Notes: generated from the sequence alone by a model not told the origin. A stretch of DNA of 64,000 nucleotides from Candidatus Zhuqueibacterota bacterium (GCA_016928775.1 JAFGKD010000033.1:62001-126000), one strand, 5' to 3'. Positions 9,843 through 19,486 are shown, counted from the first letter of the stretch. A program made the numbers and translations.

Positions 9843-10397
9843 TCACGTGGCTATTTTCCTGATTTTAAACTCCATTTCATAAATGCCACCAAAGTGAAAC
9901 GACAGACGTTCCATCACAATGGGGGATGTGTTGATCATCCAGTTCATGAACTTGACCAGCCAGGGAAAACGGCCACGATAGTCCTGTTTCATCCAAAAGA
10001 GCTTTCGATACTCGAGTCTAAATATGCCACCGATCCATTCATCGTGCAGGCCATCTTCAGTGATCGTGAGTGGACTATTGTAACTCCAGTAGGATTTGTG
10101 GTCGATCTGCGAGGCCAGAGGGTTGGTGCCATGCGGAACGATGATGAGGAATTCGCCATTTGGTTTTAAGCAGCGCGATACGTCACGTAAAATATCAAAT
10201 ATGTCCTCGCTGAAGAAATGCTCCAAAACATGTCTGGCGCGAAAACCTTGAATAGAATTATCCTTGAACGGCAGATGCGGCAGACGACCAATAATCGCCG
10301 CTTTGCTGGTGCGCTTTATATCAAAGCCAACATATCCCGGTTCGGGCGCCAAACCGCATCCGATATCTATAAATATTTTAGTTTGATGCTTTTCCAT
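9843..10397 (-). CDS. SAM-dependent methyltransferase (class I) in a glycan cluster
   Basis: 184 residues from the ATG at 10397. Class I motifs are visible: FIDIGCGLAPEPGYVGFDI (motif I and the acidic residue after strand 2), LPFKDNSIQGFRARHVLEH (motif II/III region) and CLKPNGEFLIIVPHG (post-III). The C-terminus is basic and aromatic. Such proteins methylate small molecules or sugars. The acceptor is unknown, but co-transcription with a GT2 enzyme and a flippase suggests a glycan or lipid-linked sugar. A longer frame back to 10448 exists, but residues before MEKHQ lie deep inside the GT2 gene and do not look conserved. The retained start still overlaps GT2 by 31 bases. It converges on the PorV gene with 5 bases between stops. 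Confidence 0.72.
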   Translation of the reverse strand: MEKHQTKIFIDIGCGLAPEPGYVGFDIKRTSKAAIIGRLPHLPFKDNSIQGFRARHVLEHFFSEDIFDILRDVSRCLKPNGEFLIIVPHGTNPLASQIDHKSYWSYNSPLTITEDGLHDEWIGGIFRLEYRKLFWMKQDYRGRFPWLVKFMNWMINTSPIVMERLSFHFGGIYEMEFKIRKIAT

Positions 10398-11095
10398 ATC
10401 AAATCCGGTCGTTGAAAGAATTGTCTGAGAAAATAAACAAGCGACCACGACGGTTTCAGACCGCGCTTTAAGATTTCAGCGCGTTGATCAATTTTTGTAT
10501 TGGGTATTTTGTTAAAAGAGCGTGATTTTGCCCCGTAATGTTTGATAATTTTGGGCCATTTCAGATGCTTGTAACGCCAGCCGTGTGACCAGGCGTCGAC
10601 AGTTAAAATGAAACCGGCGCCGTTCCAGGGAAAATTCGTATTCAAGCCGCCGGTATCGTGCAGCAGGATTGTTCGCGCTAACAAGCAGGCCATGTCGATG
10701 TTGCCGAAAAGCGGACCAATGGCCTGCACATTATAAATCGGTCCGACGATACCGACCTTCTCTTGCGATTCCATTCGGTCGATCATCAACTGCAGCCAAT
10801 CAGGTCGCAATATTCGCATGTCCGGATTCAGAAAGAGCACATAGTGCGAATCCTTGTCCACAAGTTTTAAAGCCTGACTCTGCGCCGGCGTCAACAAAAC
10901 ATTTTGTTTGTTGAGCACCAGTTTGATGTCCCGTTGCGCTAACAAATAACGTGTTGTGGGCTCTCCCGAGTTGTTGTCCACAATGATGAGCTCGTAAGGA
11001 ATGGTTGTGTTCGCACGGATGGATTCGATGCATTGCTGCAAATAATTGAGCGCTTTGTACGAGACGATGATGATGGATGTTTTTTTATAGAGCAT
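10367..11095 (-). CDS. Family 2 glycosyltransferase
   Basis: 242 residues with a GT-A nucleotide-sugar fold. The N-terminal strand is SIIIVSYKALNYLQQCI, then ELIIVDNNSGEPT, and the metal-binding region FLNPDMRILRPDWL has a DxD-like NPD. The C-terminal third is basic (IKHYGAKSRSFNK, then SLVYFLRQFF) and probably sits on the membrane. It would add one sugar to a glycan or lipid carrier; donor and acceptor are unknown. The ATG at 11095 overlaps the flippase end by 11 bases, and its own end overlaps the methyltransferase, so the three genes form a translationally coupled operon. Confidence 0.8.
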   Translation of the reverse strand: MLYKKTSIIIVSYKALNYLQQCIESIRANTTIPYELIIVDNNSGEPTTRYLLAQRDIKLVLNKQNVLLTPAQSQALKLVDKDSHYVLFLNPDMRILRPDWLQLMIDRMESQEKVGIVGPIYNVQAIGPLFGNIDMACLLARTILLHDTGGLNTNFPWNGAGFILTVDAWSHGWRYKHLKWPKIIKHYGAKSRSFNKIPNTKIDQRAEILKRGLKPSWSLVYFLRQFFQRPDLIWKSIKLKYL

Positions 11096-12647
11096 CTTGT
11101 GAGCCAATGAATCGTCGAACCACGGCTAAATTCACGCCAAATTTTTTTTCAAGTGCGGTGATGATCGCCAGATCATTTTGGTCAAAAATATGGACTCTTT
11201 TCAAGCCCCCAAAATATAACAATATTAACAATAAACTCCCAACAGCAATTGTCACAAGCTGCAATTGAGTCGGCAGCAGCTGTTTCAAAATCATGGTGAC
11301 TCCCCCGCTGATTATGCTGACGATGCTGATATAGAGAATCTGTCTATCGAGCGGTATAAGATTATAGAGTCGGTAATTTTCGATCGCAGCGAATATATTC
11401 AGTGCGAACATACTGCAGGCGCCGGCGAAAGCCGCTCCGATCAGACCGTATCGCGGAATGAGAAGAATATCTAAAAGAATATTCAGGACAATGTAAACCG
11501 ATGTATTGAGCAAGGTTAATTTTGTTCTGCCGGCGGCGTTCAGGATGATATTGAGGACACCAAACGCCGCATTGATAAAATAACCGCTTGCCGCAATGGT
11601 GAGTGGTATGGCGCCAATGACCGTATCTTTTCCCAGCAGAATGAGCAAAATCGAGTCGGAGAAAATAATCAACAAAAGAAATAGCGGTGCCGTAAAGGCA
11701 AAAATCCATTTGGTCGCGGCCTGTTGCATAGCGACAAGGGCATTCCTGTCATACTGCGCAAAAATGCCGGAAAATATCGGCATGAGAATACTGATGAACG
11801 ACTGCATGATCACAGGAACAAATTGTGCCAGCGGCAATATGGCATTGTAAACTCCCACATTCGATTCATTTTCGTAAATCGTGAGGAAAAAAATATCAAT
11901 TCTGCCGCTCATATTCCAGAACAGCGTCGTGAAAACAAGCGGCCAGGAATAGTGCAACAGTTCTCTGAAAACACCGGCAAGCTCGATGTTGGTGATGTAT
12001 TTTTTCTCGACATGCCACATGAACTGAAAAATTGCTGCCACGAGGGTCAAAATGAGCCCAAGGAGCATAGCCCATGCTGCCAACTCTTTCAACCCCAAAA
12101 CAAGCAAAAGCGCAAAAGCAAACAACATAAAAACATTGCGACTCAATTGCTGGGTGAAAACCATGTGCGACATGAGTTTGAATCCACGGAAGATGCTGCC
12201 AAAAATGAACATCAGCGCCAGCGGTAACACACCAAAGCTCAGGATTTTTAAAAAAGGCTGTATATCGGGTTTGGCAAACAGTGTCGTCGCAAAGTAATCA
12301 ACGTGCCAGAACAAAAGAAATGTAACGAAAATGAGCAGCGGCGTAATAACCATAAAACCCATTGCAATAAAGCCGCCGACGCGCTGTGGATTATTTTGAG
12401 CTTTATAAAAAGCGATATGGCGGGACAAGGTGTTTGGAATACCGAGAAGGCACAAAAAAGTGACCATCTCGATAATATTATAGCTGGACCACAACAAGCC
12501 AAATGTTTCAAGGCCCAGAACATGTTTGAGTAAAATACGCAGCATATACCCTAAAATCCGGCTGAGGAAAATCCCGATAAAGACAATGCCTGCGCCGCGC
12601 GCCATACTCACGATGGTGCTGCTATATGATGGATGTTGATATGACAT
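11085..12647 (-). CDS. Polysaccharide flippase, MATE/MOP (Wzx-like)
   Basis: 520 residues with about 14 hydrophobic segments. It opens with the MOP-family amphipathic stretch GAGIVFIGIFLSRILGYMLR and carries internal family features such as LGIPNTLSRHIAFYKAQ and LLNTSVYIVLNILLDILLIP. Members flip lipid-linked oligosaccharides across the inner membrane. I chose ATG 12647 because AAAGG lies five bases before it; codons upstream to 12722 lack family character. It is first in the operon with the GT2 and methyltransferase genes and divergent from the YfhO-like gene. Confidence 0.82.
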   Translation of the reverse strand: MSYQHPSYSSTIVSMARGAGIVFIGIFLSRILGYMLRILLKHVLGLETFGLLWSSYNIIEMVTFLCLLGIPNTLSRHIAFYKAQNNPQRVGGFIAMGFMVITPLLIFVTFLLFWHVDYFATTLFAKPDIQPFLKILSFGVLPLALMFIFGSIFRGFKLMSHMVFTQQLSRNVFMLFAFALLLVLGLKELAAWAMLLGLILTLVAAIFQFMWHVEKKYITNIELAGVFRELLHYSWPLVFTTLFWNMSGRIDIFFLTIYENESNVGVYNAILPLAQFVPVIMQSFISILMPIFSGIFAQYDRNALVAMQQAATKWIFAFTAPLFLLLIIFSDSILLILLGKDTVIGAIPLTIAASGYFINAAFGVLNIILNAAGRTKLTLLNTSVYIVLNILLDILLIPRYGLIGAAFAGACSMFALNIFAAIENYRLYNLIPLDRQILYISIVSIISGGVTMILKQLLPTQLQLVTIAVGSLLLILLYFGGLKRVHIFDQNDLAIITALEKKFGVNLAVVRRFIGSQDAL

Positions 12648-12796
12648 AGCGACCTTTATTAGCTGAATGCAGTGAAAGATAGGTATAATTTTTTCAATTT
12701 CAAACGGACGAACATTTTCCAACTTTTACTGGATTTTATGTCCTGAACTCACTATTTTCATTTCAAATTCATGAACAACTTAGTAGCGAGTTCATT

Positions 12797-15151
12797 GTGG
12801 CGGAACAAAATCGTTTTACTTCTTTAATGAGCAAAATTCTGCACCTGTTAAATCGACATGCTCTTTGGCTCACTTTGTTTGTCACTATCGTTTTATTGCT
12901 TTTCTTTTATTATGATTTTATTCTCAATTCATCCCCGCAAGAGCTTATGTACTTGCCAATCGACAGCTATTTTCCTGTTGATAAAATTCCTTTATGGAAT
13001 CCGACGATAAACGGGGGTATGCCGATTTGGGGAAATCCAGATGATATTGTTCAAATAAACATCCTTGATTCTGCGTTTTTTTCGCTTTTGGGTCTTTTGC
13101 GGCCCTATGTACCGGACGTCAACTTTTTATATTTGCTGCTGAATTTATTAATGTTCAGCGGTTTTATGTTTGCTTTTTTGCGACGACTCGGTATTCGACC
13201 TATTGCTGCGACTTTTGTCGCGATTCTCATACAATTTATTCCCCAGTATGTGATCAATGTTGTTGACGGATTCTGGATAAATATCCTGGCACTCACATTG
13301 ACGCCGGCGATTCTCTATTTCACGCAATTGCTGTTGGAACAAAAAAAAATATTGTGGCTTGCGCTCGGCGCTTTCTTTTTCGCTTTTCAACTGCTACGCG
13401 CCAGCGCCGCGATCACCTTGTCAACATTGACGCTCATTTTTATCCTCTATATCGTTTACAGCCTGCATTGGAGAGTGAAAGCCAAAGTCAGAACCTTTAT
13501 GCACCGGGGAGTACTCTGTCTGGCGATGATTGCCCTCGGTTTTACAATGGCTGCTTATATATATTTACCATTCCTGGAATTCATCAATTACAGTATTGTG
13601 CACGATAGCCAAAACTTTTTCAGGTTAAAAGATTTGTTCATTTATATTTACCCGTCATTTAACGGACCGCTTGTCACGGAAAACGCCAGATTTATTTTGT
13701 TTTTTGGCGTCATTATCTTGTTCCTTGCCGGATTCGCCATTCTGCTGCGGCGAAATTGGCGCACATTCACATTGCTTTGCACATGTATCGCCTGTTTGAT
13801 CATTGCTTCTTTGGGGTATTGGGGCCCGGTGGTTTATCTCGTTCCATTCATTGCCATCCTGCTCGGCGGTATTGGCTTGAATGCGTTGATCAAGTATCGC
13901 CGTAAAGCTCGAACGCTCCGAAGATCACCATGGCTGGATATTTATATGCTCATAGTTTGGGGTCTTTTTAGCGCAGGATTTATGATTCTTCTTCTCAACA
14001 AAGCCGGTTATATGCACCACATATTGCGACAGCTTCCTTTACTGAAATTGATGACACAGCATGCACACTACCAGAAGGTTTTGCTTGAAGGGGCGAGTGC
14101 TTTTGCTTTAATTGGACTTTCATTTATAATCATTCGGCTTTATTTAAGCAGCAAAATTCACGCTGCACTATTTGTTTTGACATTGTGGATACTGTCACTT
14201 TTTGATATGTTAGTTGTTGATTACAAATTGACTGCACTGCGCGAGAAAAAATCGCCGGCTTTGCCAGCAGCCGTTACTGCAGAATTGGAAAAAAACAAAG
14301 AACCGTTTCGTGTCTTTTCTACTATTGATTATGCAATTGATTCTTACCATTCCGTGCTGGGCGAGTCGCGGTCTGTACTCAAAACCTACGAAGGTTTTTT
14401 ACGCCGCACCGGTTTTGGGGAAAAGGATGATCCGGGAATGCGCAATCCATTTTTTGCGAAATACACTCGCCTGGTCGCGCGCGGCGACAATATTGTCGAG
14501 GAACCTATCCCGGTTGATTATATTGATCCGATCCTGCTGCATTTTGATCGTGTCATGCTGGACATGTTCAATGTCAAATATATCATTTGTCACTCGCCAA
14601 TTCACGATTCCAACTATTTTGTCGCTTATGATAGCAGCTTTTTTGTCTATGAAAACACGTCTGTTTTACCACGTGCTTTTTTTGTCGACTCTGTCGAGGT
14701 TCTGCCAGGTCGCCGCGCTATTTTTGACGCTATGGCGACGGCCGATTTTGATCCTCGACGTTTTGCTTTCCTGGAACAAGACCCGCCATTCCGAGTTCAA
14801 AAATCGGACAGCAATACCGTCGACATTCGATCTTTTGAAAAAGGTCGAATGGACCTCTCTGTTGATGTCAAAGCGCCAACAGCCCTGGTGTTGAGTGAAG
14901 TTTATTATCCCAAGGGCTGGCGTGCATTTGTGGATGGAGTTCAGGTTGAAATCTATAAAACGAACTGTTTTCTCAGGTCGCTTTTTTTGCTGCCGGGCTC
15001 ACATCGCATCCAGTTGCAGTTTCTCCCGACGCTGTTCAAAATCGGAGTTTTAATCAGTGGTCTCGGTTTTGCCTTGTGTGTTGCGGGCTTTGTCACTGGT
15101 GTTGTTCTCCAGGTAAAAAAAAGGTTGCAGCATAGAACAGGAGTCGATTAA
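12797..15151 (+). CDS. YfhO-like polytopic membrane protein (GT-C type)
   Basis: 784 residues. About 11-12 transmembrane segments fill the first 470. A soluble periplasmic-type domain follows (FNVKYIICHSP, LPRAFFVDSVEVLPGR, VLSEVYYPKGWRAFVDG), then a last membrane helix and a basic tail. This plan, including YYPGW-like and FVDG elements, is typical of the YfhO family, GT-C proteins known in Firmicutes to help glycosylate wall or lipid polymers. The DSYFPVDKIPLWNPTINGG loop holds the early acidic residues expected of GT-C enzymes. GTG 12797, preceded by GCGAG, is the likely start; an ATG at 12827 lacks a site. Its TAA is followed directly by the ATG of a histidine kinase. Confidence 0.75.
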   Translation: MAEQNRFTSLMSKILHLLNRHALWLTLFVTIVLLLFFYYDFILNSSPQELMYLPIDSYFPVDKIPLWNPTINGGMPIWGNPDDIVQINILDSAFFSLLGLLRPYVPDVNFLYLLLNLLMFSGFMFAFLRRLGIRPIAATFVAILIQFIPQYVINVVDGFWINILALTLTPAILYFTQLLLEQKKILWLALGAFFFAFQLLRASAAITLSTLTLIFILYIVYSLHWRVKAKVRTFMHRGVLCLAMIALGFTMAAYIYLPFLEFINYSIVHDSQNFFRLKDLFIYIYPSFNGPLVTENARFILFFGVIILFLAGFAILLRRNWRTFTLLCTCIACLIIASLGYWGPVVYLVPFIAILLGGIGLNALIKYRRKARTLRRSPWLDIYMLIVWGLFSAGFMILLLNKAGYMHHILRQLPLLKLMTQHAHYQKVLLEGASAFALIGLSFIIIRLYLSSKIHAALFVLTLWILSLFDMLVVDYKLTALREKKSPALPAAVTAELEKNKEPFRVFSTIDYAIDSYHSVLGESRSVLKTYEGFLRRTGFGEKDDPGMRNPFFAKYTRLVARGDNIVEEPIPVDYIDPILLHFDRVMLDMFNVKYIICHSPIHDSNYFVAYDSSFFVYENTSVLPRAFFVDSVEVLPGRRAIFDAMATADFDPRRFAFLEQDPPFRVQKSDSNTVDIRSFEKGRMDLSVDVKAPTALVLSEVYYPKGWRAFVDGVQVEIYKTNCFLRSLFLLPGSHRIQLQFLPTLFKIGVLISGLGFALCVAGFVTGVVLQVKKRLQHRTGVD

Positions 15152-16372
15152 ATGAAAACATCCTTAAAACGAACCGTGTATATGCTATCGGGCACCCTCA
15201 AGGGTGTTTTTTTTATTCTCCTCATCATTTCCGTCGTGGGCATTATCTTGTATGTACAGGGGCTTGTCAATGATCTGCGCGAAGAGTCGCGAAATATCGT
15301 CGAGTTTTATGCCAAGACCATCGAACGAATCGCCACATCGGATATTGATTCCAAAGCCCTGGGATGGGCTTTTACCAATATTAATGAAAAAATAGACTTT
15401 CCAGTGATCATGACGGACAGCAATGGCCAACCAACGGGCTGGCGGGGACTTTATGTCGATACTGAAGACAAATCACCCGAAGCAATAGCCGAGGTGAAAA
15501 AAATTATGCACCGGATGGAACGCGAAACACCACCGGTACCAATCTATTATAAAGATCCTAAAACTTTTGAAGAAAGCATCCTGAATTTTCTTTATTACGG
15601 AGAGTCAAAAAATATCGCACAGCTCTCACTATTGCCCTATATATCGTTGAGCATCATGGGATTGCTGGCGCTGATTGCCTTTGTGGGCTTTAGCAGCATC
15701 AAGGCGAGTGAGCAGCGATTTATCTGGGTGGGTATGGCGAAAGAGACAGCGCATCAGCTTGGCACACCGGTTTCATCGCTTTTGGGCTGGGTTGAAATGC
15801 TGCGAGCATCTGATGGGCGTGACCTCGATCTGCAAACGATAACCGCTGATATGCGCACCGATGTTGGTCGGTTGGAAAAGGTTGCGGCTCGATTTTCCCA
15901 GATCGGCTCACAATCGGATTTAAAAGTGCAGGACCTTACGCCCATCTTTCGCGATATTGTGAAATACTTTCACAGACGTTTGCCGCAAGCGGGAAAAGAG
16001 CTCAAAGTCATTCAAAACTATGGCGACATTCCACCGATAGCCGTGAATCGCGATTTGTTTGAATGGGCGCTGGAAAACCTTATCAAGAACTCGATCGATG
16101 CAGTTAAACAAAAAAAGGGCGTTATTGAAATTTTAACCGGTATCATTGACGATAAAAAAATTTATATTGATATTCGCGATAACGGTATTGGCATCACCGC
16201 GAAACGAAAGCATGACATCTTTAAACCCGGCTATTCAACCAAAAAACGCGGGTGGGGATTGGGATTAAATTTGGCAAAAAGAATTATCGAGGAATACCAT
16301 CACGGTCGCCTCTATGTCAAAGAGACGCGTCCCGGTGAAGGTACGACAATGAGAATTGAACTGGGCGGCTAA
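15152..16372 (+). CDS. Membrane sensor histidine kinase without a neighbouring response regulator
   Basis: 406 residues: an N-terminal membrane helix (FFILLIISVVGIILYVQGL), a periplasmic sensor of about 130 residues, a second helix (SIMGLLALIAFVGF), then a kinase core. The H-box is AKETAHQLGTPVSSLLGW with His201. The N-box is ENLIKNSIDAV, G1 is DIRDNGIGI, and G2 is GWGLGLNLAKRI. The HQLGTP version of the H-box is common in small FCB kinases. The start codon follows the YfhO-like stop with no gap, so the two are almost certainly co-translated. No receiver gene lies nearby, so it is an orphan kinase whose output must be elsewhere. A role tied to envelope glycans is inferred from coupling only. 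Confidence 0.85.
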   Translation: MKTSLKRTVYMLSGTLKGVFFILLIISVVGIILYVQGLVNDLREESRNIVEFYAKTIERIATSDIDSKALGWAFTNINEKIDFPVIMTDSNGQPTGWRGLYVDTEDKSPEAIAEVKKIMHRMERETPPVPIYYKDPKTFEESILNFLYYGESKNIAQLSLLPYISLSIMGLLALIAFVGFSSIKASEQRFIWVGMAKETAHQLGTPVSSLLGWVEMLRASDGRDLDLQTITADMRTDVGRLEKVAARFSQIGSQSDLKVQDLTPIFRDIVKYFHRRLPQAGKELKVIQNYGDIPPIAVNRDLFEWALENLIKNSIDAVKQKKGVIEILTGIIDDKKIYIDIRDNGIGITAKRKHDIFKPGYSTKKRGWGLGLNLAKRIIEEYHHGRLYVKETRPGEGTTMRIELGG

Positions 16373-16451
16373 GCACACAAATAAATTTAATGCTATACAA
16401 AAAAACTGGACTTGTTCAACGACATAACCTCTGTGTGCTCGGCTTTACGCT

Positions 16452-17432
16452 TCATAGCCATCCCTCCTGCATATACCATTGCGCTGTATTTTTCAAACCT
16501 TCTTCTATGCCAATTTGCGGGTGAAAATCAAGCAGGTCTTTCGCTTTTTGATTGCTGCACAGCCAGGCCACTTGCTTCATTTCTTTGAATTTGTCTCGAT
16601 TGATTATTGATGGTTTTTTTGAAAAAGCAGCAGTAAAACCGGCACCCCAAAAAACCAATTTAACCAGACCGAGTGGAACGTGAACAATGCGCTCTTTGCT
16701 GCCCGTCGCTTGCGCAATCAACCGGGCCAACTCGTTGTAATTTATCTGATCGTCCGAGTTGAGAAAAAAAAGCTGCCCATTTGCCACGTCTTTGAGCCCG
16801 GCAAGAATAAAGCCCTCGATGAGATCAGCAACATGAATGATGCTAATTTTCTGGCTTCCATTACCGGCCACCGGCATAAATCCATAACGAGCATTCCGAA
16901 AAAGTTTATAAAAATCTGTATCGCGTGGTCCATATACGGTTGGCGGACGAACAATCGTCGCCGGACGATTTTTTGCAAATTCCATCACGGCCTGTTCTGC
17001 CAGGTGTTTCGATCGACCATAGATAGAAATCGGATGCTGTGCTTCGATCTCGCTGAGTGGCTCGCCATGCGAGCTCGGTCCGCCAGCCGCCTGGCTGGAG
17101 ACAAAGACAAATTTTTGTGCATCAGATCCGACCTTTTCGCACGCGGTGAGCAGATTGACCGTTGCGGTATAATTCCCTTTCATATAATCCGCCTCCGTCC
17201 GGCCCCGCGTTACACCACCAACATGGTAGACAAGATCTATTTCTCTTAAAGCTGTTATTAATGTCGCTGGATTGCATAATTCACCATAAACAAATTCAAC
17301 ATCCAAATGTTTGATCCATTGCAAATTGCTGGTGCGCCGAACCAAACATCTCACCTGATGTCCTTCACTGTGCAACCTCTCGACAAGAAAGGAGCCTATA
17401 AAACCATTGCTGCCAGTGACAAGTACTTTCAC
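16452..17432 (-). CDS. NAD(P)-dependent sugar epimerase/dehydratase (extended SDR)
   Basis: 326 residues of extended short-chain dehydrogenase. The cofactor loop VLVTGSNGFIGSFLVERL is at the N-terminus, followed by VYHVGGVTRG, VFVSSQAAGG, the catalytic YGRSK (Tyr-x3-Lys) and RPPTVYGPRD. Such enzymes act on nucleotide sugars, or on sterol or flavonoid-like substrates. The AWLCSNQKAKDLLDFHPQIGIEEGL tail is typical of NAD-dependent epimerases. The true start is the GTG at 17432: GAGG sits six bases before it and the cofactor loop follows at once. A longer frame to 17675 would run into the divergent uridylyltransferase gene. The nearby glycan genes support a sugar role. Confidence 0.82.
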   Translation of the reverse strand: MKVLVTGSNGFIGSFLVERLHSEGHQVRCLVRRTSNLQWIKHLDVEFVYGELCNPATLITALREIDLVYHVGGVTRGRTEADYMKGNYTATVNLLTACEKVGSDAQKFVFVSSQAAGGPSSHGEPLSEIEAQHPISIYGRSKHLAEQAVMEFAKNRPATIVRPPTVYGPRDTDFYKLFRNARYGFMPVAGNGSQKISIIHVADLIEGFILAGLKDVANGQLFFLNSDDQINYNELARLIAQATGSKERIVHVPLGLVKLVFWGAGFTAAFSKKPSIINRDKFKEMKQVAWLCSNQKAKDLLDFHPQIGIEEGLKNTAQWYMQEGWL

Positions 17433-17537
17433 CACTATCCTCACAAGAAACGGCTCAATATACAAATTTCTTGCAAAAGTTGCAGCAAAACTTGTTTTCG
17501 AAATCCCGCCCGCAATCAAAGTTTTACGATTCTTGAC

Positions 17538-17566
17538 TTGTGATTCGTGATGAATATTATTATCAT
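17538..17566 (+). promoter_or_regulatory. Possible promoter for the uridylyltransferase gene
   Basis: TTGTGA (17538-17543), 17 bases, then TATCAT (17561-17566), 34 bases before the ATG at 17600. An overlapping TTGACT at 17533 offers another -35 with a longer spacer. The match is partial. Confidence 0.35.
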
Positions 17567-17599
17567 AAAGTACGCATTTTGAATTGAAGAGAGTAGATA

Positions 17600-19423
17600 A
17601 TGAAAAAAAACACCCCTGCCACACCTTTGACATGTGCGGTCGCTGACAATTTGCAAGGCCTTGATCTTGAGTCAATTGACACGTCTCGTTTCATCGATGA
17701 CATTCACAAAATAATTGTTGAATTGAATAACGGATATGATTTTGGCAGACCGCTGGCTGAAGAATGGGTGCATTATTTGATGCTTTTATTAAAAGGATAC
17801 AAAGCCAACCTGGCTGATCCATACGAGGACATCCGTCATTATATTGTCAAACCATTTTCACAATCAACGCCGGATCTCGATGCGATAGAGTCCCTCTATT
17901 TTTTGGATTCGCTCCCCGATAAAAGCTTGCCAAAATCGCAAAACGAGCACTCGCTCTTGCGCCAATCGATTTTGATTCTGGCGCTCGGCGGCACAGATAC
18001 AACGTTTTACAAAGGTCTCACTCCTGAAGAGTCATTTTCATTTGCGCACGCTTTTTATACAACAGAGCTTGTCGCGGCTTTTGACCGGTACGATGCTGTG
18101 GACATGATTCCGCGAGGCTTTGCCGCCAAAAAGGATAACATGAATAATTCGGTCACCAATGTCGAAAGTATGATGACGCATGCCTATCTGGCCGGCGTCC
18201 GTTATATTGCCATCATTGCCAATGCTCGAACACGTCTCGCCATACAAGATTACCTCACCGAAAAATTCAAAAATACAAGTGATCTGCACATTGTTGTCAC
18301 AGCCCAGCCTCTGCTTCCGCGAATGCGCGTTGAGTCAGGCATGCTGCATATTGACGTGCAGAACGGCGGGTATCCCGGAGGCCATGGTCACGGCTTTAAA
18401 TATTGTCTGAAAGACGAAAAGGTGCGCAAACTGATTCAACAGGCCCAGTTGAAATACTTTATTTTTTGCAATGGTGATAATGCGGTGGTGTTCAATTGGG
18501 GTGGAGAGCATTTTGAAAAAGCCATTGATAAACTGGAACGACTACGCGATCAAGCCTATAGCAATGTGCGAATCGCCTTTTTTTTGGTTTGGGAGTATTT
18601 GCGCAAAGGCGGATTTAGCTTCTTGTTGCAGGATCGGCACACCGGTGAACTGATGCCGCAAATTTTTGAAGCCGAGCTCGCGCATGCGAGCGGCGCTGAC
18701 ATTGGTCAGCTAAAAAAATCAAGAGGGGGTTATAATACAAATGTTGCCCTCGGTTTTCTCAAAGCAGCGGAAACACATGTGGATCGGCTTCCCATGGTAT
18801 TAAAAATTAAAAAAATGCCAGAGGGTGTCTATTATACTTTTGAAGCCTCACTGGCCACTGCCATGACAACACATCAGAGAAAGGACGGCTCCTCGCAGTT
18901 TGATAAAAACTCGGCCATCAATATATTGGGACCCAAAACTGCTGTCTATCAGCATTGGAATCATATCGCCTTGAGAAAACGGGATGATTTATTTGCTTTT
19001 TTTTCTTCTTTGTTCAAGATGAGAGATATCCGGCTATCGTCCGGTACTATTAAGGCGATTACGACAGAACGAAACGCAACGCTCAAACATCCGACGCTGG
19101 CTGGAAATTTTGTTCAATCTGATCTGCTCAATACAAAAGAATTTTTTGACATCTTTGCGCACGCTTTTTTTGATGTCGATCATTTTTATGGTACGCTCCA
19201 CATTGACTTGTTGAAAGAGGAACATAAACCGCGTGGCAAAATCCTTTTTCAGCGTCGTATTATCCTTCAGGGGGATGAAAACGCACAACTCCGTTGCACC
19301 GTTCCTGCCGGAGAATTATGGATCGTGAGCGATGCCAGGTACATCATACACGACACGCTGATACTCAACCGTTCAGACGCGACGATCCGGCAGTGGCATG
19401 CCGATAAAAAAGAGTATGTTTGA
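17600..19423 (+). CDS. UDPGP-family nucleotidyltransferase (UTP-sugar-1-phosphate uridylyltransferase type)
   Basis: 607 residues. The core resembles the UDPGP family (eukaryotic-type UGPase, UAP, USP) rather than bacterial GalU. Visible motifs are VQNGGYPGGHGHGFKY near residue 255 (substrate loop with the GHG signature), FIFCNGDNAVVFNWGG near 290 (uridine/metal site, normally N-x-D-N), and LPMVLKIKKMPEG near 400 with candidate catalytic lysines. The C-terminal 100 residues look like a beta-rich tail. The expected reaction is UTP plus sugar-1-phosphate giving UDP-sugar and pyrophosphate. Which sugar cannot be told. The classical lysine-rich N-terminal loop (LNGGLGTxxG) is not obvious, which lowers confidence in activity. 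It is monocistronic and divergent from the SDR gene. Confidence 0.65.
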   Translation: MKKNTPATPLTCAVADNLQGLDLESIDTSRFIDDIHKIIVELNNGYDFGRPLAEEWVHYLMLLLKGYKANLADPYEDIRHYIVKPFSQSTPDLDAIESLYFLDSLPDKSLPKSQNEHSLLRQSILILALGGTDTTFYKGLTPEESFSFAHAFYTTELVAAFDRYDAVDMIPRGFAAKKDNMNNSVTNVESMMTHAYLAGVRYIAIIANARTRLAIQDYLTEKFKNTSDLHIVVTAQPLLPRMRVESGMLHIDVQNGGYPGGHGHGFKYCLKDEKVRKLIQQAQLKYFIFCNGDNAVVFNWGGEHFEKAIDKLERLRDQAYSNVRIAFFLVWEYLRKGGFSFLLQDRHTGELMPQIFEAELAHASGADIGQLKKSRGGYNTNVALGFLKAAETHVDRLPMVLKIKKMPEGVYYTFEASLATAMTTHQRKDGSSQFDKNSAINILGPKTAVYQHWNHIALRKRDDLFAFFSSLFKMRDIRLSSGTIKAITTERNATLKHPTLAGNFVQSDLLNTKEFFDIFAHAFFDVDHFYGTLHIDLLKEEHKPRGKILFQRRIILQGDENAQLRCTVPAGELWIVSDARYIIHDTLILNRSDATIRQWHADKKEYV

Positions 19424-19486
19424 TTCGCCGCAACTTTGCCGTGAGGCAAGAGGAGGCTCCGCAAAAAACAAAGTGACGAATTGTTG

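Noticed and set aside
17433..17675. 81-codon N-terminal extension of the SDR protein
   Set aside because: It overlaps the divergent uridylyltransferase start, and the cofactor loop begins right after GTG 17432.
19436..19449. TTGCC/GGCAA hairpin between the UDPGP gene and lon as a terminator
   Set aside because: The stem is only 5 bp and no T-run follows on either strand.
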